A stretch of 37,680 nucleotides of DNA from assembly GCA_014859835.1 (NCBI GenBank), contig JACZKW010000075.1, positions 1 through 37,680 of the forward strand, in the 5' to 3' direction. The stretch comes from UBA9653 sp014859835 (lineage in GTDB: Archaea; Thermoplasmatota; Thermoplasmata; UBA10834). A program made the translations under genes and the position numbers. Shown here piece by piece: positions 23,844-32,877 of the stretch. The stretch's first letter is position 1, and each line of letters opens with the position of its first letter. Under the pieces are notes generated by a model. The model saw nothing but the letters and a program-made list of their open reading frames with translations, ran no database searches and had not been told where the DNA came from.

Positions 23844-25526
23844 ATGAAAGGTGCCAGAGCCACCGTGAAATTGCTGGAGAAGCAGAGTGTCGACCTGATG
23901 TTTGGCATACCCGGCGGCGTTCTACTTCCGTTCTACGACGAGCTCGTGGACTCGGATATCAGGCATATCCTTGTGCGCCATGAACAGTGCGCGGCACACA
24001 TGGCTGATGGTTATGCGAGGGTCTCCAAGAGACCTGGCGTGTGCATCGCAACCTCGGGACCAGGAGCGACAAATATGGTAACGGGTGTCGCCACCGCGTT
24101 CATGGACTCATCACCCATAATCGCGATAACTGGTCAAGTGGCAACAGGAGTGCTCGGAAATGATGCATTCCAGGAAGCGGACTCTTTCAGCCTCATGATG
24201 CCGATAACGAAGCACAACTTCAGAATAACTGACCCGAAGGCCCTCCCTGAATCCATCAATCGGGCGTTCATGATAGCCACGACAGGAAGATATGGACCAG
24301 TCCACATAGACATACCAACGGACATATTCCAGGCAGATTACACCGAAGAGGACCTCAATGTGAAGGCCAGAGTGCCAAAGCCTCGCAGGAACCTATCAGG
24401 CCTCCTCGACGCAATCAAGCTGCTCGAATCGTCGGAGAGGCCAACCATAATGGTGGGTGGGGGAGTCACTTGGTCAAGGGCGGGGCCTGAGATCGCCGTG
24501 CTATCCGAGATGCTGATGGCGCCTATTGTCACCACACTGATGGCAAAAGGCTCCGTCCCAGATAACCATCCACTTGTCCTGGGCGTGTGCGGAATGCATG
24601 GGAAGCAAGTGGCCAACTATGCATTGAACAACTGCGACGTCCTCCTTGCAATCGGGACCAGGTTCAGTGACAGGGTGACCGGCAAGCTCAGCGAGTTCGG
24701 AGCCAAGACGAAGGTCGTCCATGTCGATATCGACTCGTCCGAGATAGGCAAGAATGTGAAGGGTAGGGTCGGCCTCGTTGGCGATGCATGGACAGTAGTC
24801 AATGCCCTTATTGCAGGCCTGCAGAAACGAAAGAAGAAGGCCACCTGGATCGAGAGGATAAAGATACTCAAGAAGGAATGCACCTGCGACTACAACATCA
24901 AATCAAATCCGATCAAACCACAAAAGGTCATATATGAGATGTCCAGGCTATTGCCCGATGATGCAATCATCACGACTGAGGTGGGCCAGAACCAGATGTG
25001 GGCGCTCCACTTCTTCGAATGCCACGGCAACCGCATGTTCATCACATCAGGTGGTCTAGGAACCATGGGTTTCGGATTCCCCGCAGCGATCGGTGCGAAA
25101 TTGGCAAGACCTGGCAGCATCGTCGCAGATATTGCAGGTGATGGTAGCCTGCAGATGGTCTCGCATGAGTTCGCGACAGCAGTCGAGAACGACATTCCGG
25201 TGATCATATGCCTGCTGAACAACGGATGGCTCGGCAACGTAAAGCAATGGCAGAAGCTGTTTTATGGCTCGAGATACATAGCCACCGAGTTCGGCAGAAA
25301 CCCCGATTTCGTCAAGCTCGCAGAGGCCTACGGGGCGGATGCGATACGAGTGGAGAAGCAGTCCGAAGTCGCAGATGCCATTGAGAGGGGGGTGAAATCC
25401 CAGGTCCCGATATTGCTCGATTTCGTGATTGATCCCGAGGAGGACGTCCTTCCAATGACACCACCTGGCAAGGCATCCTCGGAATGCATAAAGGGAAGAT
25501 GCATATGGAAAGGAGGTGGCGATTAG
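23844..25526 (+). CDS. ilvB: Acetolactate synthase, large subunit
   Basis: A 560-residue ThDP-dependent enzyme that condenses pyruvate with pyruvate or 2-oxobutyrate, the first committed step for Val, Leu and Ile. It has FGIPGGVLLPFYDEL, the catalytic Glu E47 in RHEQCAAHMADGYAR, GPGATNMVTGVATA, an FAD-binding middle domain, and the ThDP/Mg motif GDGSLQMVSHEFATA...NNGWLG. The ATG at 23844 is chosen because GAGGAGTG ends ten bases before it and MKGARATVKLLE is the usual start. In-frame GTG 23805 and ATG 23811 also exist, and the GTG lies in the leader hairpin. It is followed directly by ilvN. Confidence 0.96.
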   Translation: MKGARATVKLLEKQSVDLMFGIPGGVLLPFYDELVDSDIRHILVRHEQCAAHMADGYARVSKRPGVCIATSGPGATNMVTGVATAFMDSSPIIAITGQVATGVLGNDAFQEADSFSLMMPITKHNFRITDPKALPESINRAFMIATTGRYGPVHIDIPTDIFQADYTEEDLNVKARVPKPRRNLSGLLDAIKLLESSERPTIMVGGGVTWSRAGPEIAVLSEMLMAPIVTTLMAKGSVPDNHPLVLGVCGMHGKQVANYALNNCDVLLAIGTRFSDRVTGKLSEFGAKTKVVHVDIDSSEIGKNVKGRVGLVGDAWTVVNALIAGLQKRKKKATWIERIKILKKECTCDYNIKSNPIKPQKVIYEMSRLLPDDAIITTEVGQNQMWALHFFECHGNRMFITSGGLGTMGFGFPAAIGAKLARPGSIVADIAGDGSLQMVSHEFATAVENDIPVIICLLNNGWLGNVKQWQKLFYGSRYIATEFGRNPDFVKLAEAYGADAIRVEKQSEVADAIERGVKSQVPILLDFVIDPEEDVLPMTPPGKASSECIKGRCIWKGGGD

Positions 25527-25889
25527 ATGGAAGTCATGATGCTCTTGGTGTACGACCAGCCCGGTGTAATGCAACGTGTGATGGGCGAGTTCACCCGAAA
25601 GAGGATAAATGTCGAGACAATCGTGGTCGGCAAGTGTGAGATGCCCGAGAGAGCGAGGATAGTGCTCTCCGTTACTGACAAGGAGAAGGCTCACGGCGTG
25701 CTCGAGCACCTGAGAGCGCTCCAGGAAGTCATAGAAGCCGACATCGTGGATTCAGATAGACACGAGGCATATGCTATCATGCAAGGCAAGCAAGGGATAT
25801 GCCGAGTCACAGGAACGGTCGAAGAGGTTGAGGCTCTCGTCATGAAGAGCCAACCTAAAAGATACATAGAAGCTATGAATGCGATTTGA
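25527..25889 (+). CDS. ilvN: Acetolactate synthase, small regulatory subunit (short)
   Basis: A 120-residue ACT-domain protein that pairs with IlvB and usually confers valine feedback inhibition. The ACT fold spans residues 1-75 (LLVYDQPGVMQRVMGEFTRK, RINVETIVVG). The C-terminal part is shorter than the usual 155-165 residues and ends in RYIEAMNAI. The ATG follows the ilvB stop without a gap, and GGAGG lies shortly before it. The reduced C-terminal domain may alter feedback, but that is inference. Confidence 0.9.
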   Translation: MEVMMLLVYDQPGVMQRVMGEFTRKRINVETIVVGKCEMPERARIVLSVTDKEKAHGVLEHLRALQEVIEADIVDSDRHEAYAIMQGKQGICRVTGTVEEVEALVMKSQPKRYIEAMNAI

Positions 25890-25906
25890 AAACGGAGTGG
25901 TCGACA

Positions 25907-26887
25907 ATGGCTAGGATATACTACAACAAGGATGCGAACCTGAACGCGCTCAAGGGCAAGAAGGTCGCAGTAATAGGATACGGGATACAGGGCAGAGCAC
26001 AGTCGCTCAACCTTAGAGACAGTGGAGTGAACGTGGTAGTCGGACTCAAGTTCAGAGACGATTACTGGAAGCGCGCAAAGGCCGATAAGATGGAAGTCTT
26101 GGACATCCCCACGGCGGTCAAGAGTGCCGATATCGTCATGATGCTCATCCCGGACGAGGTCCAGAAGATGGCCTACGACTCCGAGGTAGCGCCAAACTTG
26201 AAGGCAGGGATGACTCTCGACTTCGCCCACGGATTCAACATACACTTCAAACTCATCGTCCCGCCGAAGGACGTCGATGTCATAATGGTGGCCCCGAAGG
26301 GTCCTGGTGCTTTGGTCCGAGAGACATTCGTGGCAGGCAATGGAGTGCCGGCATTGATAGCCGTCCATCAGGATGCGAGCGGCAAGGCCAAGAAAACCGC
26401 GCTCGCCATCGCGAAGGGACTGGGAGCGACAACCAAGGGGGTCATCGAGACGACTTTCACTGAGGAGACTGAGACCGACCTGTTCGGAGAACAAGTGGAT
26501 CTATGCGGCGGCGCGAGCGATCTCATAAAGAAATCGTTCGAAGTGCTTGTCGAAGCTGGTTACCAACCAGAGATCGCATATTTCGAGGTTCTCCATGAAC
26601 TAAAGCTCATAATCGATCTCGTCCAGAAGGGTGGCATCGAGGGTATGTGGAACAATGTATCAAACACCGCGGAATACGGTGGAAGGACACGTGGACCCAG
26701 GATAATCGATGCTCGCGTGAAGAAGAGCATGCAGGCAGTCCTCAAAGAGATCCAGTCGGGCGCGTTTGCGAAGGAATGGGTCAACGAATGCAACTCCGGG
26801 ATGGTCACTCTTACCAAGCTGAGGAAAGACGGTGAGAAGGACCAGATCGAAGTCGTCGGCAGATCGATAAGAAAGATGTTCAAGTAG
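25907..26887 (+). CDS. ilvC: Ketol-acid reductoisomerase
   Basis: A 326-residue class I (short) enzyme that isomerises and reduces acetolactate or acetohydroxybutyrate. The Rossmann loop is VAVIGYGIQGRAQSLNLRDS (21-40), followed by MLIPDEVQ, DFAHGFNIHF and the metal/catalytic region MVAPKGPGALVRETF...GVPALIAVHQ, with TEETETDLFGEQ in the knotted C-terminal domain. The ATG at 25907 has GGAGTGG seven bases upstream; an earlier in-frame ATG at 25886 overlaps ilvN and is less likely. The length fits the short class. Confidence 0.96.
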   Translation: MARIYYNKDANLNALKGKKVAVIGYGIQGRAQSLNLRDSGVNVVVGLKFRDDYWKRAKADKMEVLDIPTAVKSADIVMMLIPDEVQKMAYDSEVAPNLKAGMTLDFAHGFNIHFKLIVPPKDVDVIMVAPKGPGALVRETFVAGNGVPALIAVHQDASGKAKKTALAIAKGLGATTKGVIETTFTEETETDLFGEQVDLCGGASDLIKKSFEVLVEAGYQPEIAYFEVLHELKLIIDLVQKGGIEGMWNNVSNTAEYGGRTRGPRIIDARVKKSMQAVLKEIQSGAFAKEWVNECNSGMVTLTKLRKDGEKDQIEVVGRSIRKMFK

Positions 26888-26948
26888 GGCATCCGAAAAA
26901 GACATACATGATCGATGCCTAATGTGTACGTCGCAGTAGGTGGATAAG

Positions 26949-27731
26949 TTGGAACCCTCGATACCAAACGGAATCCGGCTGGGCCGATTCAGGATTGAGG
27001 ACCGAATGTTCGTCGGAATCGTCGATGGAGACGAAGTCATAGAGACGGACCAGACCTCCATGGAAGACGTTCTCAGCCACGGATTCACCGAGAAGGCGAT
27101 CCGTCACCCATCCTTGCGAGTCACCGTGCTGGCACCATTCCCGAGACCGTCCAAGATCATCTGCATCGGGCTCAACTATCGGAGTCATATAGAGGAGATG
27201 AACTGGGAGGTCCCGAAGGTGCCAATAATCTTCACAAAACCGTCCTCTGCAATAATCGGTCCAGGAGACGATATACGCATACCGGAGATGTCTTCGAGAG
27301 TAGATTACGAGGGTGAATCCGCTATAATAATCGGCAAGAGGGCCAGGCACACCGATGACGGCGGATCCCATATTTTCGGATTCACATGCATGAACGATGT
27401 CACCGCCCGTGACCTCCAGAAGATCGACCCTGATTGGACAAGGGCGAAAGGCTTCGACACCTTTGCCCCAATGGGCCCGTTCGTCTCAGGCCAGGCCCCG
27501 ACAAGGATATTGACCCGGCTGAACGGAAGCGTGGTACAGGACGCACCATTATCCGACAGGGTGTTCGATGACGCGGCCTTGGTCGAATACATATCAAATG
27601 TAATGACACTTGAGCCAGGAGATATCATTGCAACTGGAACACCATCCGGAATCGCCGCCATGAGACCCGGAGACCTGGTCGAGGTCGATCTTGAAGGTAT
27701 CGGATGCTTGAAGAACAGGGTGGTCAGTTAG
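26949..27731 (+). CDS. Fumarylacetoacetate hydrolase (FAH) family protein in the ilv operon
   Basis: A 260-residue FAH-superfamily protein with a metal-dependent active site that acts on C-C bonds or keto-enol forms of acylpyruvates or oxaloacetate. It shows IICIGLNYRSHIEEM, the metal-ligand run VDYEGESAIIIGKRAR, FTCMNDVTARDLQ and GTPSGIAAMRPGD. The TTG at 26949 has AGGTG six bases upstream; a GTG at 26940 is an alternative. It is set between ilvC and ilvE, with the ilvE start 22 bp after its stop. Its role there is unknown. Oxaloacetate tautomerase or a side-product hydrolase is conceivable. Confidence 0.85.
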   Translation: MEPSIPNGIRLGRFRIEDRMFVGIVDGDEVIETDQTSMEDVLSHGFTEKAIRHPSLRVTVLAPFPRPSKIICIGLNYRSHIEEMNWEVPKVPIIFTKPSSAIIGPGDDIRIPEMSSRVDYEGESAIIIGKRARHTDDGGSHIFGFTCMNDVTARDLQKIDPDWTRAKGFDTFAPMGPFVSGQAPTRILTRLNGSVVQDAPLSDRVFDDAALVEYISNVMTLEPGDIIATGTPSGIAAMRPGDLVEVDLEGIGCLKNRVVS

Positions 27732-27753
27732 GATCATGATAGGAGATGAGACC

Positions 27754-28677
27754 ATGCAGATTCAACCAATGGAGAAGATCTGGAAGAATGGAGAGTTGAT
27801 ATCGTGGAAGGATGCGACCGTCCACGTGCTCACGCATTGCCTGCATTATGGGACCGGAGCCTTCGAAGGAATCAGATGCTACAGCACTGACAAAGGACCC
27901 GCGATCTTCAGGCTGAAGGAGCACATGTCCAGACTCCACACATCTGCAAAGGCAATCAACATGGAGATGCCATATAGCATCGATGAACTCTGCACTGCAG
28001 CGAGAGAACTCGTCAAAGTGAACCACCTGGATTCATGCTATATACGGCCGATTTCATTCTTCGGGGTTTCTGGCATCGGAGTGAACCCGCTCGGCTATCC
28101 CGTCGAGACATTCATCATCGCATTTCCCATGGGGTCGTACCTAGGGGATGAAGGCATGAAGAAGGGTATCAGGGTGCACACATCCTCATGGCATAGGATG
28201 CCCGTTGGATCGGTTCCTGCTACCGCAAAGGTATGTGGAGATTACCTGAACAGCGCTCTCGCAGTGATGGAGGCGAAACAGAATGGCTTCGATGAAGCTA
28301 TCCTGCTCAATGATCAGCACATGGTTGCCGAGGGCTCCGGCGAGAACATATTCATGGTCAGGAACGGCAAGTTACTGACACCGCCGCTCAGCACAGGAGT
28401 ACTCCCAGGAATAACCAGGGAGTCGATCATGACAATCGCAAGAGATCTCGGATACGTAGTTGCCGAACAGAATTTCTCCAGAGGCGAGATGTATCTTGCA
28501 GACGAACTCTTCTTTACGGGCACGGCAGCAGAGGTCACGCCAATAAGAGAGGTTGACCGAAGGGATGTTGGCAGCGGCTCACCTGGACCAATCACCATGG
28601 CACTCCAGGAAAAATTCCTTCGGATCGTCAGGGGCACGGAGGACAAGTATTCATCCTGGCTCCATATCGTGAAGTAG
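27754..28677 (+). CDS. ilvE: Branched-chain amino acid aminotransferase
   Basis: A 307-residue fold-type IV PLP aminotransferase for the last step of Val, Leu and Ile synthesis. It begins IQPMEKIWKNGELISWKDA, has HCLHYGTGAFEGIRCY, the cofactor Lys K159 in SVPATAKVCGDYLNS, EGSGENIFMVRNGKL and FFTGTAAEVTPI. The ATG at 27754 is used because GGAGATGAG (27742-27750) sits just upstream; Met codons at 27736 and 27769 are alternatives. ilvD and ilvA are not in this operon. Confidence 0.95.
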   Translation: MQIQPMEKIWKNGELISWKDATVHVLTHCLHYGTGAFEGIRCYSTDKGPAIFRLKEHMSRLHTSAKAINMEMPYSIDELCTAARELVKVNHLDSCYIRPISFFGVSGIGVNPLGYPVETFIIAFPMGSYLGDEGMKKGIRVHTSSWHRMPVGSVPATAKVCGDYLNSALAVMEAKQNGFDEAILLNDQHMVAEGSGENIFMVRNGKLLTPPLSTGVLPGITRESIMTIARDLGYVVAEQNFSRGEMYLADELFFTGTAAEVTPIREVDRRDVGSGSPGPITMALQEKFLRIVRGTEDKYSSWLHIVK

Positions 28678-28755
28678 GCTAACACCCACGGCAAATAATA
28701 AATAGTATCAGTGCCAATACTTCGTCTGACGATTGTCATACGAGGGATGGGACAC

Positions 28756-29034
28756 ATGTCGAGCTTCACAATCGAGGAACTCGCGAGCCATGCCGAAAAG
28801 AAAGGGGTCACACTTGCAGATATGATATCCACCATGATGTCCTCCGAGGAGATTGGCTGCATGCAGCGCGAGATTAAGTCTCAATTGTCTGCGAATTACC
28901 AGTCAATAAGAGATTTCATGTCCGATGTTGAGGTACCCAGTCTCGCTGAACTCTCGGAATTCTCAGAAGACGAGCTCCAACGGATGCAGGAGGACATCGC
29001 TCATGCGATGTCAGACGAATTGTCATTCGCTTGA
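28756..29034 (+). CDS. Small acidic helical protein of unknown function
   Basis: A 92-residue protein with no recognised family. It is rich in Ser, Glu and Met and looks all-helical (SFTIEELASHAEKKGVTLAD, then EDELQRMQEDIAHAM). It has no membrane segment or metal motif. The ATG at 28756 follows GAGGG at eight bases; an earlier ATG (28747) overlaps that site. A TATA-like AATAATAAATAG lies at about 28693-28704. It converges on cheR with an 8-bp gap, so a link to chemotaxis is possible but not shown. Confidence 0.6.
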   Translation: MSSFTIEELASHAEKKGVTLADMISTMMSSEEIGCMQREIKSQLSANYQSIRDFMSDVEVPSLAELSEFSEDELQRMQEDIAHAMSDELSFA

Positions 29035-29042
29035 TCTTCTGT

Positions 29043-29876
29043 TCAACTCACCTTAACGAAGATTCTATTCTCGGGATCGATCATCTCGAAGTTGGCCCTC
29101 ACACGACCCATGAGTGCCTCCGTCCGGCCAAGCATCAAGAAGCCGCCGGATCGGAGTGATTCATGCAAATTCTCGATCACCTCGTCATGGGAAGGCCGAG
29201 AGAAGTAGATGAGCACATTCCTGCAAATTATCGCATCGAAGAACTTGCTCTTAGGAGTCTCCATTAGATCCTCCTTCATGAACCTGACTCTCTTTCGGAG
29301 GAGGTCTTTGATCTCATAGGATGACTCGTTCTTGATGAAGTAGCGTTTGAGAAGATACGTAGGGACGTTCTTCACCAGCGATTCGGAATAATCGCCTTTT
29401 CGAGCAAACGCCAGTGCGCTCGCGGATATGTCCGTGCCAGTTATGCTCGCAACCATATCCTCCGGCATATTCGCACGGCGCATCTCCTCATTAAGACATA
29501 TTGCAATGGTATAGGTCTCCTGACCGGTGGCACATCCAGCGCTCCATATTCGCAATATACCCCCAGTTTCCCGCTTTGACCTAAGCAGAGGACGTATGAT
29601 CTTCTCAGAAAGCGCCTCGAATGCCCCATCGTCACGGAAGAATTCGGTCACATTTATGGAAAGAGCGCTTATCAGTTCAGTTGTCTCGGCATCGTCATGG
29701 ATAAGCAGATCGACGTAGGATTCGACATCTGGCATCGATGATCGGCCCATTCGTTTTCTGAGACTGCGCATCATGAAAGTGGGGGAATAGCCAGATATGT
29801 CGATTCCTCGGGATTTCAGCAGATGATCGCGGATATGCGCCATCGCCTCATCATCATTCATCGTCATGCTATTCAT
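29043..29876 (-). CDS. cheR: Chemotaxis protein methyltransferase CheR
   Basis: A 277-residue SAM-dependent methyltransferase that methylates Glu residues of chemoreceptors. It has an N-terminal helical domain, the conserved NVTEFFRD segment (about residues 75-82), SAM-binding IWSAGCATGQETYTIAI, TGTDIS, and DAIICRNVLIYFSRP near the C-terminus. Several Met codons lie close together (29876, 29867, 29861), and a TTG at 29885 also fits, so the exact start is uncertain. It diverges from mcp and the other che genes across a 195-bp gap. Confidence 0.95.
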   Translation of the reverse strand: MNSMTMNDDEAMAHIRDHLLKSRGIDISGYSPTFMMRSLRKRMGRSSMPDVESYVDLLIHDDAETTELISALSINVTEFFRDDGAFEALSEKIIRPLLRSKRETGGILRIWSAGCATGQETYTIAICLNEEMRRANMPEDMVASITGTDISASALAFARKGDYSESLVKNVPTYLLKRYFIKNESSYEIKDLLRKRVRFMKEDLMETPKSKFFDAIICRNVLIYFSRPSHDEVIENLHESLRSGGFLMLGRTEALMGRVRANFEMIDPENRIFVKVS

Positions 29877-29970
29877 AGATACCAATTAGGTTAGATAGTC
29901 TCTTGCTTCGCTGTGCTGCAGATGGCAAAGAATCTCATATCCTCAATAATGAGTTTCTGGACGACATACT

Positions 29971-29979
29971 TTTATATTG
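29971..29979 (+). promoter_or_regulatory. TATA box of the che operon
   Basis: TTTATATTG predicts transcription from about 29998-30002, the position of two consecutive ATG codons that open a 25-codon upstream frame. The mcp start is about 70 nt further on. Confidence 0.45.
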
Positions 29980-29997
29980 TCCAGGGTGTTTTTGACC

Positions 29998-30075
29998 ATG
30001 ATGCGGGTGCTCAGAAGGCTTTCGAAGGAAAGTACAAATGAATCTCACCCGAGTGTTGTCAAGGTGATTCGTTGA
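29998..30075 (+). CDS. Candidate leaderless upstream frame before mcp
   Basis: A 25-codon frame with a basic N-terminal part (MMRVLRRLSK) begins where transcription should start and ends with TGA inside TTGA, where the TTG is the mcp start. Its ribosomes would end exactly on the mcp start, which suggests translational coupling. It has no known homologue to my knowledge, and it could be a chance frame. Confidence 0.3.
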   Translation: MMRVLRRLSKESTNESHPSVVKVIR

Positions 30076-32033
30076 AATTCCCCCTCACTGCGAAACTAGT
30101 GTCTGTGATACTCGTTCTGGTATTGGTGCCCGTGGCAGGCCTTAGCTTTCTTGCCCTTGACGGTTTGAACAACATCAAAGGAAACGTTGAGGTCCTCTAT
30201 ACTGAGAACATGCAGGTGGCCTCATTCATCGCCAATGGATCCACCACACTCGCAGAGGTGGAAAACATGTTCATCCTGTACTATGTGAACCATGGTTCCC
30301 TCGTGGCGACACAATATAGGATTATCCTGTTGACCCAAGTGCAGGATTTCAACAGTTTCGTCTCAATATTCAAACAGAGCTACAGTTTCAATGTCTTGCC
30401 CAATATGGCAGAGATAGTGACCGATCAAGGAAGGCAGGACCTGTTGACTGCTCAGACGACGGCACTCAGCACCATAGATGCCAGATGGGCTCAATATCAG
30501 ACAGCACTCAGCGCCGTCCTCAGCGAACTAGATTATGCAGATTATGTGGCAGCCGCCGCATCCATGCATGATGCCACTATCGAGATGGTAGCCATCAACT
30601 CCGCGATGAACGACCTCATTGACACTTGCGTCGATGGTGCATCCCTAATGAACATCGTCGCTGAGGAGACCATAAAGACCAGTATATTCTGGACAATCAT
30701 CGGAAGCACTTCAGTCGCCATCATAATATCGATCATATCCATGTTCGTTTCGATTACGGTCACAAGACCGATTGTGACTGTTTCCAAGGCAGCTATGACA
30801 ATCTCTGAGGGTAATTTCACTACCAGACTGGAACTCAAGGCAAGCAATGACGAGATAGGCGACCTCGTGAAGGCCATGAATCTTCTCATCGACAATACTT
30901 CGAAGCCACTCCAGAAACTCATCGAAAGCGCCGAAGCGATCTCGGCAGGTGACTGGACAGTTGATATCGACGTCGAGGCGAAAGGCGATCTTGCAATACT
31001 CGTAAGCAGCTTCAGAAAGATGAGGACGAACCTCATTACGCTCACGGAGCAGATACAGGTCGCATCGAAGACGATCCTCGAATCATCGGCCATCCTCGCA
31101 GAGACCGCCAAGCACATGACAGACGCTACCCAACAGGTATCAACCTCTGTCACCCAAACCTCGATGGGTGCCCAGATACAGGCAGCCAAGGTCGATGAGA
31201 TGGTGAGGATGCTTGGCGAGCAGACGAAAGCGATATACGATGTGGTCCAGAGTTCTCAAAACGCAGCCAGAGCGTCCGAGGATGCAAGCGATGTGGCACA
31301 GAATGGCAGCAGGTCTGCCGAGGATGCGTTACAGAGGATAAAGAGCCTGCTGACCAGTGTCGAAGAGACCGCTGAGGCAATGAACGCTCTATCCAAGAAG
31401 TCCAAGGAGATCGCCGAGATTGTCATGATAATCACCAATATAGCACAGCAGACCAACTTGCTCTCACTGAACGCGGCAATAGAGGCTGCAAGGGCAGGGG
31501 AACATGGAAGAGGCTTCGCCGTCGTCGCGGATGAGGTGCGAAAGCTCGCAGAAGGGTCCAGAAAGGCAGCAAGCCAGATTCAGGGATTGCTCGAATCTGT
31601 CGAGCGGGACATCGATTCTAGCACCCACAAAATGGATCAGACCCGAATGAATGTCACCGAAGGAACGAGGACAATCTCTGACGCACTCAAATCACTCGAG
31701 GACATAGCGGCCACTGTAGAGGAGACGGCTGCCATGGTTCAGGAGATAAGCTCATCGACGGAAGAGCAGAAGGCCCTTACTGAGAGCCTTGCAAAGAACC
31801 TCGATGAGGTCGCCAGCATAGCGAACGAGACTTCATCATCTGTTGAGGAGGTTTCCGCATCAACGGAAGAAGTCGCTGCGGGAATGGAGGAACTGACTGC
31901 CTCAGCTCAGGATCTCGCCGACCTCGCCAACGCCCTGAACGATATCACTAGGAGCATATCCACGGTCAATCAGGAAATCATCAAACAAGTGCATGAAGAG
32001 ACTGGGACGCAGGGAAAGAAGGAGCGGAACTGA
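30072..32033 (+). CDS. Methyl-accepting chemotaxis protein
   Basis: A 653-residue transmembrane chemoreceptor. TM1 is about residues 10-30, an extracellular, mostly helical sensing region about 31-200, and TM2 about 203-230. HAMP-type linkers follow (ITVTRPIVTVSKAAMTISEG, and a second around 290-335). The signalling domain (about 360-630) has the highly conserved hairpin tip, including NIAQQTNLLSLNAAIEAARA and HGRGFAVVADEVRKLAEGSR. The start is a TTG preceded by AGGTGAT four bases upstream. There is no C-terminal CheR-docking pentapeptide. It leads the operon and shares the base A of TGATG with cheW. The ligand is unknown. Confidence 0.94.
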   Translation: MKFPLTAKLVSVILVLVLVPVAGLSFLALDGLNNIKGNVEVLYTENMQVASFIANGSTTLAEVENMFILYYVNHGSLVATQYRIILLTQVQDFNSFVSIFKQSYSFNVLPNMAEIVTDQGRQDLLTAQTTALSTIDARWAQYQTALSAVLSELDYADYVAAAASMHDATIEMVAINSAMNDLIDTCVDGASLMNIVAEETIKTSIFWTIIGSTSVAIIISIISMFVSITVTRPIVTVSKAAMTISEGNFTTRLELKASNDEIGDLVKAMNLLIDNTSKPLQKLIESAEAISAGDWTVDIDVEAKGDLAILVSSFRKMRTNLITLTEQIQVASKTILESSAILAETAKHMTDATQQVSTSVTQTSMGAQIQAAKVDEMVRMLGEQTKAIYDVVQSSQNAARASEDASDVAQNGSRSAEDALQRIKSLLTSVEETAEAMNALSKKSKEIAEIVMIITNIAQQTNLLSLNAAIEAARAGEHGRGFAVVADEVRKLAEGSRKAASQIQGLLESVERDIDSSTHKMDQTRMNVTEGTRTISDALKSLEDIAATVEETAAMVQEISSSTEEQKALTESLAKNLDEVASIANETSSSVEEVSASTEEVAAGMEELTASAQDLADLANALNDITRSISTVNQEIIKQVHEETGTQGKKERN

Positions 32034-32500
32034 TGGACCAATCGACTCCGACCCAGCAATACATAGTCTTCAGACTTGGAAAGGAAGAGTACGCATTCGA
32101 TATCGTCAGTGTCAAAGAGATAAAGGACCTCGAGGAGATCGCCAAGGTGCACCGAACCCAATCATATATAGAGGGAGTCATGAACCTTAGAGGGAAGCTG
32201 GTGACGATAATAGATCTCAGGAAGAGGTTAGGGCTAGAAACAAAATCCCCTGGCGAAGCGACAAAGATTGTGGTGATAGAGGCTCCTGACGCCCCCGTGG
32301 GGTTCCTCGTCGATGAAGTATCCGAGGTCTTGAGGCTGTCCGCATCGGATGTGGAGGCACCCCCATCATACGTGGCCGATTCGCTTGAGTCCGAATATGT
32401 CCGCGGTATCGCCAAGTTGGGCGATCGACTAATAACCATTATCGATCCTGTCAAGATATTGGAATTATCACCGAATGAAACACCTGGAGGAGGACGATAA
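32033..32500 (+). CDS. cheW: Chemotaxis adaptor CheW
   Basis: A 155-residue CheW-domain adaptor linking the chemoreceptor to the CheA kinase. Family marks are FRLGKEEYAFDIVSVKEI, the conserved VMNLRGKLVTIIDLRKRL, and VGFLVDEVSEVLRL. Length is normal. Its ATG overlaps the mcp stop by one base, indicating translational coupling. Its tail contains the GGAGGAGG used by the next gene. Confidence 0.95.
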   Translation: MDQSTPTQQYIVFRLGKEEYAFDIVSVKEIKDLEEIAKVHRTQSYIEGVMNLRGKLVTIIDLRKRLGLETKSPGEATKIVVIEAPDAPVGFLVDEVSEVLRLSASDVEAPPSYVADSLESEYVRGIAKLGDRLITIIDPVKILELSPNETPGGGR

Positions 32501-32501
32501 G

Positions 32502-32867
32502 ATGGCAACGGTTCTCGTGGTAGACGATTCCGAATTCATGCGTAGAGTGATCAAGAACATCCTTGAGAACGGCGGACACAAGGTCATGGAAGCAAAGAAT
32601 GCAAATGAAGCACTTGAGCTCTTCAAGAAGTTCGGGGCAGATGTCATCACGATGGATATCGTGATGCCGGAGACGGATGGCATCGAGACCGTCAAGAGAC
32701 TCAAGGAGGCCGATGACAAGGTCAAGATCATCATGGTCTCCGCGCTAGGCCACCAGAAGACCGTTATGAGGGCGCTGGAAGCCGGAGCTCTAGACTTCAT
32801 AATGAAACCATTCACAGCCGATGATGTTCTCGAATCCGTGAACGCGGTCCTGCAGATGGGCATGTGA
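32502..32867 (+). CDS. cheY: Chemotaxis response regulator CheY
   Basis: A 121-residue single receiver domain. The phospho-acceptor is D52 in VITMDIVMPETDG, the acidic pair is VVDDS, and the switch residues are S in MVSAL and K in MKPF. It carries the CheA signal to the motor or its adaptor. The ATG at 32502 follows GGAGGAGG at eight bases and is preferred over an ATG at 32475 inside cheW. Confidence 0.95.
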   Translation: MATVLVVDDSEFMRRVIKNILENGGHKVMEAKNANEALELFKKFGADVITMDIVMPETDGIETVKRLKEADDKVKIIMVSALGHQKTVMRALEAGALDFIMKPFTADDVLESVNAVLQMGM

Positions 32868-32877
32868 GAGGTGTCTG

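Noticed and set aside
25691..26494. Long open minus-strand frame (about 267 codons) opposite ilvN and ilvC
   Set aside because: It is antisense to two well-matched conserved genes and shows no protein family pattern. It is a product of codon bias.
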